A DNA stretch of 64,000 nt, taken from Gautieria morchelliformis (lineage: Eukaryota > Basidiomycota > Agaricomycetes > Gomphales > Gomphaceae). The stretch spans positions 186,001 through 250,000 of the forward strand of contig WHVA01000074.1 in the NCBI GenBank assembly GCA_015179125.1. Direction: 5' to 3'. The position numbers and the translations under genes are program-made. The notes under the pieces are model-generated. The model made no database searches. It was not told the DNA's origin and worked only from the letters and a program-made list of their open reading frames with translations. Position 1 is the stretch's first letter, and each line of letters begins with the position of its first letter. Of this stretch, positions 45,206 through 61,969 are shown piece after piece.

Positions 45206-45645
45206 CGTTGTGCCCGCCGCCATCCAATTAATCCTTCAAATCTAACTGCTGTAGTTGTCGTCGCCGCCATCTCGTGAGTTCTTATGTTGTCCAACATCTT
45301 TGACTAGCTCAGACAAAAAAGGGTATGTAGTCCCGTATGTATATCGAGCTCCCTTCTGCCCCCGAGTTCTCGTTGTCATGTACTTAGTCTCCTAGTCAAT
45401 GTCAGTGCACATATTCCTCGCATGTCAGCTTCCACTTCTCCCAGGAGCGTGGCGGAGCGCAATGCTCACTAGTTAAAGCTTGCCTGAGTCATTTGCACAG
45501 GAAGACGACCCGGGGCGCCCCTGGCCATACTGTGCACTGCCGTGTATGTACGTCGTTTGACATTTAAAATAAGCTATTATCGTATGTAACAGTACAATGT
45601 AGGAAGATATATATATACTTATAAAGCAACGGTAGAGTCAATGAA
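45206..45645. other. Convergent intergenic region
   Basis: 440 bp between the 3' ends of the hypothetical gene and the RasGAP gene. It contains a TATATATATA run near 45610 and no gene. Confidence 0.5.
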
Positions 45646-48600
45646 TCATTGCAACAGCATCAAACCCGCTAGGTCCGCGAGACGCATTGTCATTTGTGTC
45701 GCCTTCTCAGGTTCCGTTTGCTGTCCATGCCATCGACGAAATACCCGCTCCAAGCCGCTCATACCAATTTCAGAGAGCATCTCCAAGTAAGTGTTCTTTT
45801 GAGGAATTTCCAAAACTTGGCTGACATCGAGTGCCAATGATGTAGAAGACCCGTCAATTGTACTACTCGGGGTAGACTGGCTACCTCGGGACATGATGAC
45901 CTCCAAGGCAACGCCCACGGCTTGCGCGTGAGCTTCCGAGAGAGTGGGGGACAAGCGAGTGTCGAATTTATGTGCCAGTCGGTCATGCCTGCAGAAACCA
46001 TGTTGCATTAGTAAAATGACCATATTTATCCATACAGAAGCTCAAAAAGCATTGATAGGCAGGAAAGGGATGCGAACAGGGTCGAAACAACAATTCGGAC
46101 TGGACGTACGTCATACAATCCATCGAATGCAAGATTCCTGAGACCCATAGATCCGGATAAACCCTTGCGAATGCAGAACATATGAGATAGACATTTTCTG
46201 TCTCTGCTGGCTCGACAAAGGGCGAGTCTTCCATGAACAGTAGAGAGCTATAGGTAAGGAGGACTGCCCTTGTGTCAGAGAAACCTAGTGGTTCTAAGTC
46301 TGTAGGGTTCCAGATGGCGTCTTCACCATCGCTTTGGGATGGGTGTAATATATGACACTCTTGTCCCAAGAGCCGTCCATATGCTTCTTTGTCCATGGAT
46401 GTCGAGAGAGAGATGAAGAACGGCAGACTGGTCGCGTCCAAATAATGACGTTGCTCGGCTTTCGGGTTCGCAGCACGAATGGATGTTTTCAGCAAAACGG
46501 TCAACACGGTGATGAGGAGTTTGCGATGTGTTTTGACTCTGACACCGCCCCACAAAGTAGCGACCAAGGAAACTCCGAAATCTGTCTCGAAGGAGAGTCC
46601 GGACAGCTCGTCAAGTTTGACAGCGATGTCCCACAGTGGGCCACGAGCATCCATCAACACGACCATCATGGGATTATGAGCGGTGGGAGCAGCACGATAG
46701 AACAAACCGTGTCGATCCATTGTCTCAACGCTCGCCTGCAGTAGCTGGACGGCTTGAGGGTACAAGTGAGTGAGTTCAGCCTGAATGATCGAGACAGCGA
46801 GCCAGAAGATGGAGCCAAGGTAATGCGACTCGGGCGGAAGCCCTGTAACAGCTATGCGCAAACATCGAAGGAGGGCAGCCGATGCTTCCGCATCCTGATT
46901 AGAGCTCAATATATTCCTTCTGAAAACAGGGAGCATTTGATAGAAGCCCTGGTCTTCGAGGTCTGAATAGCCCAACTTGCTAAGGATTGTGAATGCTCGG
47001 AACTGGCCATAGAATGACACTTGGAAGGCTAGTGATGTCACGAGACCCGTCCATCTCGCTTTCCAGACATTACTCAGACCTGGATATAGCGTCAGATGCG
47101 AAACTGTCAAAGAGAATATAACGCACCGACACTTTGCGAACCCAACGTTAATGCGCGCAGTAGAATATCACTGATTTCCTCCAACGAATCAACAGAAATG
47201 GTGATAGATGCAGGCTCCAACAAGCTAATTTCACTGCTTGGGTACAGCCGATCCAAGCCAAATAATTTTAAGGCCTGCGGGGTCGTCAAATCGTCCAACA
47301 TTCGCCGTAACTGGTTAACAACATCTTCGTCATCAGATCGAGCCACATGGAGAGCTTGCAGCAGATTAACTGCCATTCCATAAGTGGCCAAGCGCATTGA
47401 TAAGGATCCAGTGCCGGCTAGCATAGCGACCAAATGGGCAATTTCCGGGGCATAAAGTTGGTTCTGGGTGGCTAATCGGGGGCTATGCCCCGCCACTAGA
47501 ACTAGGCGACTTAATACAGTGATAGATTTCCATTCGATGGTTTCCATTAAACTCCGTGTAGGCTTGGTACAGGCTCTTGAAAGTACCTGTCCACAGCCTT
47601 ATTAGACAGGGAGAAAATCCACAGAGACGTCATAGGAACTCACTGTTCGCAACTCCGTAAGCACTTTGGCTCGAGTGTGAATCGTGGATATTGGAATCAA
47701 GGTGTCGGCCACGGCTTCACATCTCCACGAGTCCGATTCGCTGTCAATGGCAGCCCGGATCAATTCTTCGACGACGATGTTGAGGACTGCTGGTGGCAGC
47801 TTTCCCACTTCTATCCACACAGCTCGCTGAAGCACAGGATAGACCTAAGGGGGGTTAGTGCAATTGCCAACATATTGTGACAGCCAGTTACCTCGGGCTC
47901 CTGAATAGTGATATTGATAAATAAACGGATGCACTCGCGAACTCTCGGCTCATCAAAGTGGACACTGCTAGGTTCCATAAAAACCCCCAAATTACGAATC
48001 CAGGGCGATACGTATTGAAGGCAGGTGATTTTTTCCATAGTTGTCGCAACAAAAAATCCAGTGGACCACTGCAAAATGAAATCAAGAGCCATAGAAGGTA
48101 CGAAAGTTGACATATGCTCGCTAAAGTTGATGATAAATGCCAGGGAGTTAGCAGGAATGAAACTTCCTACAATATTATTAGTGGTAGGCAAGTGCTCGCA
48201 ACGTAAGCCACTAACCTCGCCATGGAATCTTCGTGTCGAAAGGATAATTTAAGTACGCACAGGTCGCAGTCAAGAGTTCGTAGGCCGCGCCACGGACATA
48301 TTCAGTATTGTGACATGCATGGAGAAGACCCACCGCAAGCAAGACTGCTCGCGTGTCGCGTGTCTGTGGCGCTGGGAGTAAAGGGGCTTTCTGAGTGACC
48401 AAAGACCGCTGCTTTGCTGCTTGAATGGACTGTGTATTATATCAGTAGGGAACCAGGACCGCACATGTTCATATAACCTTGAAGAGGGCCTCGCAAGCAG
48501 CAGATTCAAACGTCACGGAAGGTCCACGACGAGAACGCCTGAGGACTAGACAGTTTTCTTGATTAGATCTGTAGATATCGTCGACATCGCTCAGATAGAT

Positions 48601-51600
48601 TATTTCCACAGTACGAAAAGACAGCATAGGCAACAGCTCGCTTTTCGCCTGCACAAGGGTAAGATATTATTAATGTAAACCGAACAATTGACTTACAGTG
48701 ACTATGCGCAAGTAGTCTGCTCCAACATGAAGGACAGCGGAGATCCAACATCGTTTTTCAATCTGTTGATAAACGTGCTTGAATACAACATGCGAAGTTT
48801 CTAAAAATGCTAAACAATCCAATAAGGGTCATAGGTTTGATTATGGGCGTAAATCATAAACACTGACTAGTGTACGAGGATGCCATAAGTGTGGGACATT
48901 CAGGAAAATGACGTTGCAATTCCTTGACCGAAGAAACTGCTGTAAGTTTGCATGCAGCTTGTACACCTAATCGATGGTTGAATGCCTATTGAATGCCTAT
49001 ATATGAAAGAAAAATTCTCCAGACTTCACCTGGAACGAGGTAAAGCACATTGCGAAGAAACGACTTGGCGTCATCGCTGACGTTGAGAACAAAGGCTGAC
49101 CGCCATTTCTGCCGAATATCAAGGGGTAGTAATCCTAAAGCCAGTCGAAGCCATGCGCATGGTAGTCGGGACCGAGCCGTAAATGAAGTAAAATCGAAGA
49201 TAACGTCAAATTCTTCGCCTTTACCCACCGGTACAGTCACCGCCTACTGATGAAGTCGGGAAAACTGCACAGCTAAATAAAGTGACGTGGACTACTCACC
49301 TTAAATATTGTGTACAACAAATGTTCAATGTCGGTGTTGTCAATGTTGATTTTAGCGAATGTTAAGATGAAGACATAGCGCTAGCGAAACATGAGTAAAA
49401 TTACCATTCTGTTTCTCATGCCTCAGACGCACCTGAATGGCTGGATATGGTCTGAATATGTCATCCAATACATCGGTATAACGATCACGATTCCGCCGCA
49501 TGAATTGCTGATAATGGATATGCTGAGTTGTGTCTTCATCACTCAATCTCGATGACTCGTAAGCAGGCCCCGTCTCATATAGCATGGTGCAAATAGCCTC
49601 CCATGCGTCTTTGCCACTCGTAAATCTGCCACAATCTCGAATCTTCGACTCTGATAGGCCCAACAGTTCTCTTCCAATTTTGTCTGCGTGGGTTTGGAAG
49701 AATTGATGGAGGAAGAATGAATCAGTATCGTCAAAGCCAGACTCAAGGACTTCGTCCTCATCCACAGAGGAAAGAAAAGACAACGTCTAAGAATGGTATC
49801 AGTGGCTCGGTTGCAAATTGAACAGTGTCGAGCCCCACATGTGTATCCGAGAGGAATTTAGTAACTGTTCGTACATTCTTCTCGAGAAACGGATTGAGGA
49901 TCGTAAGATAAGCCTCTTTCCCGAAGGAGACGTTGTTCGAGAGATTTTGTATGACCTTCGCGACCAGTAACAGACCTCGCTGGACACTAGCCCAACGCTC
50001 CTGACTTGAAATATCTGAAACTTCGATGTCTACGATGGCTGGAGACACGATGGCGGGACAAATAAATCTAGATAAAGTTCAGCGTCTTGCTCACGAGTCA
50101 AACCATCTATTACCTGAGGAACAGAAATGCTCCAATAGCGTGATATTTACTTTCGGGCCAAACGTTTGAACTGTGGACCAGATGAGCATGTGTGGCAGAG
50201 CGTGAATGACGATTAAAGCAACATACACGACTTGAGCAATGTGTTGGCAAATTTCACGTATGACACTAAGACGAAACAGGTGAGACTAAAGGCTCAGAAG
50301 ATAACGTGAACGTACGAGGGGATACCAGTCACCGAATCTACGAGGACATCAATGAACGCCTGTGTTACTTTCATGAGAGTATGAGCATTTTGATCAGTGT
50401 CTTCGCCCGAGGGTAACTTCGAAGGGTCCAGTTCGAAGGAACAGTCGTGAGGGACTTGCATCATGTGATAGACGAGAGACACCACAGTGTCCCGCAGGTA
50501 AACATAGCCATAATGACGAGCAAAGGCGGAGAGCATACGGCTACAGATGGTATTGGATCGGAAGAGTTCAGAAGGAGACACTAGGAAGAGATGAAAATAT
50601 TTCAAGATATTAGGGGCTCGGAAGTCAGAAAATAATGCATACCGGTGCCAGCGACTTCTCGATCAATCATGGCTTTAAGTAAGTCCAGGAGGGCGTGTCG
50701 GGTGTTAAACATACGCAAAAGGACAGGGATGAGGGCTTCAACCTCATTAGGCGGGCAAACATGGATTATAGACAAGGCAATTATCTGATGCACTGTCTCG
50801 CTGAGGTAACATGTCTGGCTTCGAATTGGAAACGCACCTTGGAATCACGAACCATCTGACAACCAACCAAGAAGTCATCCAAAGATACCAATGTGATTGT
50901 ACGCATTGACTAACCTGGCATATGTTATCCGGACTCTGCATCGGCAAATTGGTTTGAGGTTGGTCGAATTGAGTGCCGACAGATAGAACGCGAGTGAACG
51001 CTTTCATGAACACAACCCGCAGGCGAATATCGGGATCATAGCATCGTTCGAGACAGAATCGCTTATAAAACTCGCTATTGTTGTTCAAGAGATAGGCTAT
51101 TCCCGATATCACAAGTTCATAAGCCTGAGCCTCGTTATTGAGTGTATTTGTACTCTGGGTGATGTCGCGTAAAGAAGTAGACGCTATACAGAAGTACACC
51201 GACATACCTTCTTTGACAATCGATCGAAGTCAGACACGCTATCTGAGGACTCTCTCAAGGGGGCAACTATGTGCATTAAAGCAAGCATATACCGATGATG
51301 GTCGCGCGGGATCAGTTGTGTGAAGCCTGAACTCGTAGCTGGCTCCGAGGGCTGGACACGCAAAGTCTCCGCTGAACGGACCAAAAGCTTCAATGCCTCT
51401 AACTGCGCATCCGCAGTGGCACGGTGAAATTCAGTTGACCGGGAGCTATCAACGGTCGGGTGCTTAAATGCGACGTGAGCACCTCGTTCGCCTCCTGTAG
51501 GTCGAGGAATGGCAACTCACAGGGTGCTTTTCAATCCAGTCGACCAAGATGTCTGCGAGGCAGCTACGAAACTCGTTCTCCTGACGTATGATGATATGAT

Positions 51601-54600
51601 GCCGTTTTACCAAAACAAGATTTATAGTATAACAGTATAGTGCCCTTAGACGCATGGTGCGAGTATCCGGCGGAAGACTACTGATGGCAAGTCCAACTAC
51701 GACGCAGGTGTGTGTGTCATCGGTAGCTAATATATTGGTATTGGTGCGTTCCATTATCATCTTCAGCAACGCCAAACACTTTGAGTAGCAACATCATGAA
51801 AATAATATTCATCACGAAGCGTGTAGAAACACACCTGCTCAAGAAGTAGCAAGGACGATTGGATAGCATTCTCCTGTGGTACAAACCCGCTGATCGCCCT
51901 ATGTTAGACATAACACGATGAGCGGGTTAAATTGTATCACCATGGAAAGAAATGACTTTACTTTTGGAGGTAGGCGAATAAGCCATCTGCCAAGGTGAGA
52001 CTGAGCTCATTACCAAGGGCATCCCTTGCTGACTGGCGAATCGAGATATTGTCAGACCAGAGCAAATGTACAACTTCTCCAATAAACTCGGCGACAACAC
52101 CAGGCCGTCTTGGTTTGTCCTGAAATTTCGACGGAAGTAGAGACATGATATAGTCCGGAAAGACGTCCATCTCTTCATCGAGCCAGGTACATGCTGAGCT
52201 AGCCAAAAGGAACAGAAGATTTTGCCACTCGTATAACTGGTCGTTACTCGCATTGCACGGGTCATTGCATTCGTTCTGACTGGACTGATTCACTCGCGAC
52301 GTCAACTCTAAGAACCGCGATATGCCGTGATGAAAGGTCATCACATGCAAAGGTGACGGGCCTGGGGCTGCTGCGATCTTTTGTCGTATTTGTTTCTGCA
52401 TGGCAAGGCGTCCGCCAATAACCATTCGTGGATCGGCAAAGCTTTGTAGCACGGCGGCTCGCGTTAACATGTCAACCTCGGAGAAATGAGGCGGGCGAGG
52501 GAAGGCAGGATGGCACTCCACGATGCTAAAAAGACGGATACATTGCAGAGCAGTGGTTAGAATGTCTGTCTGGGCCGAGGTAACGCAGCACCATAACGAC
52601 AGCTCCAAGATGGTGGTTGCCTCTATCATGCGTGGAGAAAAACGCCACGACTCGTCCTGGTTTTGCTTTCCCAAATCATGTGTGAGACCGTGGGTGGCAG
52701 ATGCTGAAACTGACTCACGATGGAGCCCGATGCAAGCTGCGTGAGCAGTGTGTGCATGGTTCTGATTCCCATAAGTAAGAGCTCGTTGTCATCAAGCGCG
52801 TGTAGAATCAACGACGCTGTATTGAGGACTGCAATAGGGCTGCAGATAGGGTGTCTCAGTGGCATATATCGTCAAGCTTGAGAATGAAGACTAACACAGT
52901 GATCAAGAGGTACTGCAAGGCCTCTTCGTAGCATGGGGAGCCCAGTGAAACACTCAACGAACTCGTTATCGTTGCACTCAAGGCCATCACCGTCGCAGCG
53001 AGTTCACGCGTATCACGGCGCTGCCCCCGTCCCACGTATCTCACAAGGCTAAGCATAGGATTTAATTCAGAACAGTGGCAAATATTAAGAACGCACAAAG
53101 TATGGTCTGCATCCGTTAAATCATATAGCAGGAACCGGGGTTCGAGGGCAAGAAGTGTTTGAATTTGGACGCGGAGCTGGAGGATTTCATCTATTACGTT
53201 GGCCGAGTTATTCCCATTGTCACTCTCTACCACAATGGTTTGGCATGTGGGATATGGAGAGGAGGCGCGTCTGAGGCCCTTGATGACCTCAGGATGGGTC
53301 GTGGTGCACGACTAGCGGCCGGTTACTTAAGTCAGTATAGGAATAAAAAAGGCAGGAATACATATAACGCAACGGAAAGGATGCTCCTTAACCGAGGGCT
53401 AACAATGGGGAACATACTCTCTAGGCTTGGCTGCCAAGGATATTGCGGCATCTATAGTAACGTAATGGTTAGGCGATCTTCTGTCAATAAAATAAAACAA
53501 ATACACACTTCTACGACCACGAGTATCAAGGCTTTGACAACAGATAGCTTCACGGCGTGGCTCCTCTCCGGCTCCAAACACATCTTCAACGGTGCAAATA
53601 ATGCAAGTAATCAATCAAATTAACATTAAGCTAGAGCTAACCCATCAGATCACTAACCTGAATCAAGCCTTTTAACACATGTTCTGGATCATATCGGAAG
53701 ATCGCCGCAATGCAGTATGCATGGAAGTTAACGTCGATGGAGTGTTTGGAGGCGTAAAATGGTGGTGGTGGAGTCGGCGGGTGCATGAGAAAACTCTATA
53801 AGTATTATATTAGCATCAATGGTAGGACAAGTGTCTCTAGTAGTAATGTCGCAGAAGCACAAATTCACACCTTGATCTCAAGCGCCATACGTGCACCGAT
53901 AGTCCTCAACGAGGGCTCTTCCTCGCCAGGAGAAGGAGGCGGTATAATAAACGCGCACCAGGCCACTGTGTAGCAGGCAAAGAGTGGCTGTTTCGAGGTT
54001 CCCATTTTTGAGGTAGCCAAGGCGTTTAAAGACTGCATTAGCGATGCCAAAAAGTTATTCTGTTCCAAATCAGTAAAACTATCTGCGTTGACTGACTATT
54101 CGCAGAAATGAGACTAACCTTGTTTGAAACTTTCGTTGTCCCTTCCAGAGCGCCGATTGCGAGGTCTAGTCTGTCAGGGCAGATGCAGATGAGGGCCGCG
54201 AGGGCAGGATACAAAACAGCCGCTCGTCGATTTCCCTCCACAATCAAACATGTAAACCGATGGTACTCGACTGGCATAAGTAGACGACACACCTCTCTGT
54301 GGGAATCGTTAAGCATATCAAACACCTGACCAGAAAGACCCTCCATGTTTCGGGCTATGCGTCCTGCGAGGATATGTACGATTATACATAGCATAAATCC
54401 ACAACAACGTACTGTGCTCCCCTGCCCCTCCCCAGGATGCAGCACCTGCACTGATAGATCTGAAAATGCTGGAGGCCATGGGATTCAAAGCTCCAGATGC
54501 AATAGATGTAGATGCAGGTTGCGGGACTGAGAGCAACATATGTGCTGCCCATAGTTCCCTAAACTCTCCAGGAGAGTTATTTATCCAGTTGATTATCGCA

Positions 54601-56431
54601 TCCCGCAGGGCGAGACTGGCCGCGAGTTGGGCAGCAGTACACATCTCCCGGAAAATGGATAAAAACTCTGTGTGAGCAATGTTAGGCGCATACATTGTGT
54701 TTTAGAACAAAACGAGTGCTGAAGCTTGGTAAAGACAAAACTGGGAGTGCGGTGAACTCAAACCATTCCCACGGAAGCAGTGAAGGGCTCGATATACTTG
54801 TCGATAATAAAATAAACAACACGTCAGGATGGTATATCTCACCCTTCAATACCACTACCAGCTTCGTCCGATCCATGACGCACGAGCTAAGCAAATTCAA
54901 ATCCATTTCACCGGGTACACTGTTGTTACCTATTCCCGTCGCATTTCGTCCAGTGTATTTCGTTTCCACTAGGCCTATGGCGGTCTGGCTTGTTTCCTTC
55001 GAGTCTGATGTGGGCAGACTGCGGAGGGATTGAATAATGGAGCGCGAGGGATGTACGATAACTCGATCCCCATTAGCCATAGTCTGTAGACCTGTTTTTA
55101 AACGATCAAATACGACAGGCCAATTAGACGCGGATAGGTGATACACTACACGCCAGGCATATCTGCGTTAATTGAAAACGTTAGTTTTATGCCGAGCGAT
55201 ACCGACCAACAAATGGAAATTAAGGAAGAGCCGACCTAGTAAGGGAAGCGAGGACATTCGCAAATTGAACCCCATGCCGGGCCACATAGCGGGCATATAC
55301 GTGCCCAGGCATCGTGTACTGTGACACCAACGCCAACTGAACGCCTGCAATCTGCGCAACACCGCGGCTAGGAATAGCACCAATACCGAAATGAACTGAA
55401 TGAACTGGGTGTGTAATTTGATCCTGACCCGTCTTCCGTTCTCTGTCCACCTCCTTCTCCGTCCCAGGTTTTCTCTGTAGATCGGCGACATGACCGGCAT
55501 CCCGACCCGCTCCCTTGCGGTGGATTTGTACAGGAGCAGATATGACAGGGTCCCATTCTTCAACATGCCACGCATACACTTCTACGGCTCCTCCTTCGTC
55601 ACCATTGCTAAGACTATAACGCTGAACCATCCGTATTACGTTTAGGGCATACTGCACAGTCTTATCATCGAGTGGAGGCGGTTCCATCGATGACGTGGAC
55701 GTAGAGTCACTCCGAATGGACATGTTCGACCGAAGTATGCTAGGAGATCGCTCGTGCACACGCAGAGTGGAGTCTGGAGACAGTGGGGAGGCCGGAAGAG
55801 AACAGGACAATTTTAACGAAATGCCATCCCCAGTAGATGGCGGGGGAGAATGCCGACGGGCCCTGAGGGTCTGCACGAGAATTTTAAGGATAAATAACTG
55901 TGATTCTAGGACGTCTTCGGGTAATGTACCGTCTGAAAAGGCGCGCTGAGAAAATAGGAGTACGTGTGAGCGGCGGAAGATTACAAGGATAAGACGTGAG
56001 ATTCACCTTCTGTAACTTGTCGAAAATTGAGCAGAGACGCCAAATGATGAAATCTGCAGAAGAGGCTGCGAGACCTAAAACGCCATCAACCCCGATGAGA
56101 TGGTCGCCCTCGATAACGCTTAAAGGAAGTCCTGAATTGCACGGTAGCTGCAGAGAGTAGGTAAGCAGGTTCACCGCATTCAAGACGCAGAACGGACCTT
56201 CTCCTCAATTCTCTGAAACAACAGGTAAAGGTGCTTCTCCTCCAGTATACTGGTGGGGAAACTCTGGGGGGGTGGTGGCACAGGTTTCTCGGGTACACTC
56301 CCAGAGCTGGCGGCAGCATTACCTTCGACGGCCGGCGTGTCTACGCTCCGCCCGCGGTGTGCATCATGATGCGCTGTGGACTTGGCGTGGCCTGCGGTGG
56401 AGGGACGACGACCCGGGAAGAGTCGCGGCAT
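45646..56431 (-). CDS. NF1: Neurofibromin/IRA-type Ras GTPase-activating protein
   Basis: A very large multi-exon gene from MPRLFPGRRPSTAGHAKS at 56431 to LADLAGLMLLQ and stop at 45646. After removing many ~50-bp introns I expect roughly 2,800 aa, as in NF1 and Ira1/2. It switches off Ras by stimulating GTP hydrolysis. The RasGAP domain lies at ~50605-49760: SELFRSNTICSRMLSAFA carries the arginine-finger LFR, and RFICPAIVSP is the second hallmark. The Sec14-like lipid-binding part follows (~49240-48990: FDVIFDFTSFTARSRLP, LPLDIRQKWRSAF). The C-terminal helical region includes DIAVKLDELSGLSFETDFGV (~46620) and FTNATWFLQA with DRLAHKFDTR (~46000-45950). The N-terminal part holds DAIINWIN..PGEFRELW (~54600). 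Individual introns were not all resolved, and a short stretch near 55450-55250 shows competing frames. Confidence 0.9.
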
Positions 56432-57391
56432 GGACGCTGAGCAGAATGAACGATGCCAAAAAATCAACAGGAAGATAAATCAACGGTCGAATTTTCGGTC
56501 AGGATGACAGCGGCATAGGCAGCAGCGTTACTGCGTTGCTGTACAGACCGAGCCTAGTATTGCTGACAAGTGTCCTACTTAGTAAGAAATATGGATAAAT
56601 TTCTGTTTCAGAGCAAGCCTGATATCTTGCAAGGCCAGGGCAAAGGATAGGCGCTCGTCTGTGACCTGCCCTGATATGCCCTATAGGGATAATCGTATCG
56701 GTGTTGCCATGTTACTAGCCACGTTTGGTTCGGTTAGGCTACGGTACCCCGCGCGTCGATCCCGGCGCAACGGGTGGACAGATGCACGTGGCTAGCGGAT
56801 GTGTTCTACTACCCGTACGGGGACACATTGTATGTTGCCTCCTGGGCTTTCCAACGTCCACCAGGAAAACATGTCGGGTCGCTGCCAAGTTTGGACGGTG
56901 CCGGATCCGAGTCCGAACCCACCGGATCGCCTTCAACAAGCCACCGTTGTGCGCCGACATTGCTGAGGACAAATGACTAGATGCTTGGAGGACAACCTGA
57001 CCGGTGACCGGTGACCTGCGGGGAACGCTACACTTGGCGAGTTGTCCGATCTGCCGCAGCTTTACGATACAAATGAGCCCCACGCCGAAATCACCCTTCG
57101 AAATTCTGTGAAAAATCACCCAATTTGGCCAAAAAACGGACCGCGCATGCCGTACTGATGTTTAGTTGGTACCGGGAGCTCCGAATTGGTTCGATCCCAC
57201 GACGCGCCGTCCGACGTAGTACTTTGTGGCAGCATCCCATCGGATTAGCTACATGCGAAAACAAGAAGGGCTTGGTGCTACTACACTACATTGGTCATTT
57301 CCAGACATCAGTTAGTCGGCGTATTTCATTGGGACCTGCCCATTTACGGAAGGTACATGTGCTTTATCAATGTAAGCATCGAGTTTGTATC
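56432..57391. other. Intergenic region upstream of the RasGAP gene
   Basis: About 0.96 kb with overlapping short frames and no recognised gene. The right half contains a tRNA B-box-like string (57188-57198) without a cloverleaf. The left part is presumably the RasGAP promoter. Confidence 0.4.
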
Positions 57392-59050
57392 CTAAAAACT
57401 TAGCACCTGCAGGGACTTCGTCATGCCTCTATCATGGCTGTCCATCTACGAATGGCAGTTAATGCCAACCACACAAAGCGGTAAAGGGAAAAGACGTACC
57501 TCAATGCATACGATATCATCGCTCAACATAACGTTGTCTCCACCAAACGCCTGCGATGGTATCATTTCTCGGTAAGGCAGAGAGGATACGATGCTGAATC
57601 CCCGCCCATGGGAATATTCTATTGAAATACGAGAGGACTGCGAGACCACCCCAGGATCCCCTGCCGTCCAAAGATAGCTGTTAAAGTCGAGCACAATGTT
57701 GTATTGGGGAATCAATGCGCGAAAGCCGTGGATGTTCCGCCGCCACTGTGACGGAAGAACGCCTTTGAAAATGCGAGTAGTATCTGGCCCCCATATCTCC
57801 CACGGCACTTCATCACCTAGATGCACGTACTTGCGGAGCTGATCCACGAGCAAGAACATGTCTAATGGTCTACCCATCGGGCGTGTGGATTTAAACCGAA
57901 ATGCTAGCAGGTGGGGTGTTGGAGGGAATGTGAATGGAAGCGTGTCTGATCGTCCCTGCGATTCAGCCATGGGGGAGAACGATGCTGGGCTGTAGCAATA
58001 CTCCGATTGCCAATCGTGTGCGCGGTCGGGAAAGGGCAGCTTAAATTTGATGCGGGGGGGTGCCCATGGATCGTGCAGCTGATAAAGCTCCAAAGCGGGT
58101 GGACTTCGAAACGACGACCTTTGCGAAACGAGAAGCTCTGTCTCGGAGAGCAGAGTTCCACACCAATCTCCCAGGACTGGATTTAATTGCTAGCGGCATG
58201 TCAGAAGAGCATGCTCGGGGGCTTACAATGGCATGTACGCACAAATATATGGGCGCCCGTAGTCCAGTCGTGAATGGAAACACTACCCGAATTACCAGGG
58301 CCTCTACGTTGAGAGAAAAGAATCATGCGTCCGAGGATCTGAATTTCCGTGGGATCTGTATCGTTATCCTCCCAAGCTTCGTACGCAACTGATATCTCTA
58401 TGACAGGTTCAATGACTCTGGGATGTGTCAATCCACTGGAAAGACTGCAGATGTGCATGATCCAGACTTTGCTGTATTCCGCATCAGCGATTACGAATCA
58501 AGTGGAGATATCAACAAACACACTGTATAACCTGAGGTACTTCCAGAAGAATCAATAAATCTTGGCCGGGGTCTATAGCAAAATCGTAGAACAGTTTCTC
58601 CAAGGCCATCTGTCTTGGTCCAGCCTTTGCAATGTCATATGACCCAAGTTGGCATATGTCAATAGTATTGAAAGCACGGCGGTGGCGCAACGATGGCACT
58701 GGAATCGAGCCAGGGGGTTTCCTGTAGGTCCCTGCGAAGAGACCGCCGCTTAGCTCCCAAAATATGTACCTCTGCTTCAAAGGTATCTTGGGTGCAGATT
58801 GCCATTGAAGGTCTGACCACGAAGCTTCGCGTTCCCGCAAGCGAAACAATCGCTCTGCAGTCGTGTGTCTTCCCTGTGCAGAATCTATAAGGCCGCACAA
58901 GCCCAGTTCAAGGATGTATTCTAGGCTCGGGGATGTGTCGATGATGTCACGAAATTGATGAGAGACTCCGGAGCAGATAACCAAGTCTTTGAAAGGTAGA
59001 TAGCTTAGAATCTCAACGATAAGCTCGACCGGAAGGTACGAACGGCCCAT
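57392..59050 (-). CDS. F-box protein with a large C-terminal domain
   Basis: Starts MGRSYLPVELIVEILSYLPF with a clear F-box (aa ~5-45: LPFKDLVICSGVSHQFRDII), which binds Skp1 in SCF ubiquitin ligases. Exon 1 runs 59050 to ~58510 and ends near LEVPQVIQCVC. Then come VWIMHICSLSSGLTHPRVIE (~58455-58245, with EVAIHDWTTG-like SVSIHDWTTGAHIFVRT), and after an intron ending ...AATCCAG, LGDW or SWEIGVEL-type sequence into HDPWAPPRIKFKLPFPDRAH and on to DIVCIE (~57500). A GTACGT donor there and an acceptor ATTCGTAG suggest a last small exon MDSHDRGMTKSLQ ending at 57392; otherwise the stop is at 57446. The alternation of W/D/G strands looks beta-propeller-like, but no WD consensus is seen. Substrate unknown. 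Confidence 0.72.
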
Positions 59051-59915
59051 GGTTCAGAGCAACTCTGGATCGAGGGTTGGTCACGTGACTTTGGTGGGTT
59101 GAAGCAAACCCTGGTTTAATATTCGACGGTTGAACTGCTCCCTATGCACTATGCTCTCGTCAGTCCAACGACTGGGTTTGAGTATGTGCACGAACCAAAC
59201 AGCCACTATAAACCAGCCCCATTATTATAGAAGATGTTTTCTCTCAGACTTGCTCTCGGCCACAGTACTTCCATGCATCCTTGAGACTTGACAGCTGAGC
59301 AGGCCGCGAGGGCCCGAATGAGGAGCCAGAGCTGTCACTGTCGACGTGTGAGTCGTCCTAGACTCGAGAATCACCTCGCTATCTAGTAGCAACGAGGAAG
59401 AGCGGAAGCTTGCTTGACGTCATTATCAATGACAGTGGGTGCATGTCCATTTATGTACGTCGTCAATCTCGCCACTGCTGAACAACTCCTGCGACGTTGA
59501 CATTGTACTGGGTTAATTTGACTACTCAACAAGGATGTAGCACGGATCCTCTGATACATATATTGACTAGACTGTCGCGCGCGCGGTAGAGGACACAGCG
59601 ATCCGACAATTTCACGGCATATGTCCTAGCACTTTAAGTGTGGCCCGTCATCGTTGCTACAGCTGTGTGACGAGACTGACTAGTTGAGCGCACCTGTAAT
59701 ACGTGGCGTGTGGTAGGTCTACAGTGCCTGAGAGACACGATGGTCTCTCGGCCAACTCCCGGCTTGCGCCGAGCGTCGCAACCTCCGTGGTGACGCTAAC
59801 CGTACTTTACTTACTCCGAACTCGGACTCGGACGTGCTCGGCGTCATACGTAGAACGCATAAAGGCAGAAATTCTACCAGGTTACTAACTATCTCGAACA
59901 CCTCTCCTCTTCACA
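59051..59915. other. Divergent promoter region between F-box gene and isomerase
   Basis: About 0.87 kb without a recognised gene, presumably holding the start regions of both divergent genes. The stretch before the isomerase ATG is pyrimidine-rich (CACCTCTCCTCTTCACA). Confidence 0.5.

Positions 59916-61969
<2,054 letters not shown>

Noticed and set aside
57150-57215. tRNA-like string GGTTCGATCCC with a TTTAGTTGGTA-like segment upstream
   Set aside because: A- and B-box-like spacing is too short and no T-arm or acceptor stem pairs, so no cloverleaf can be drawn.
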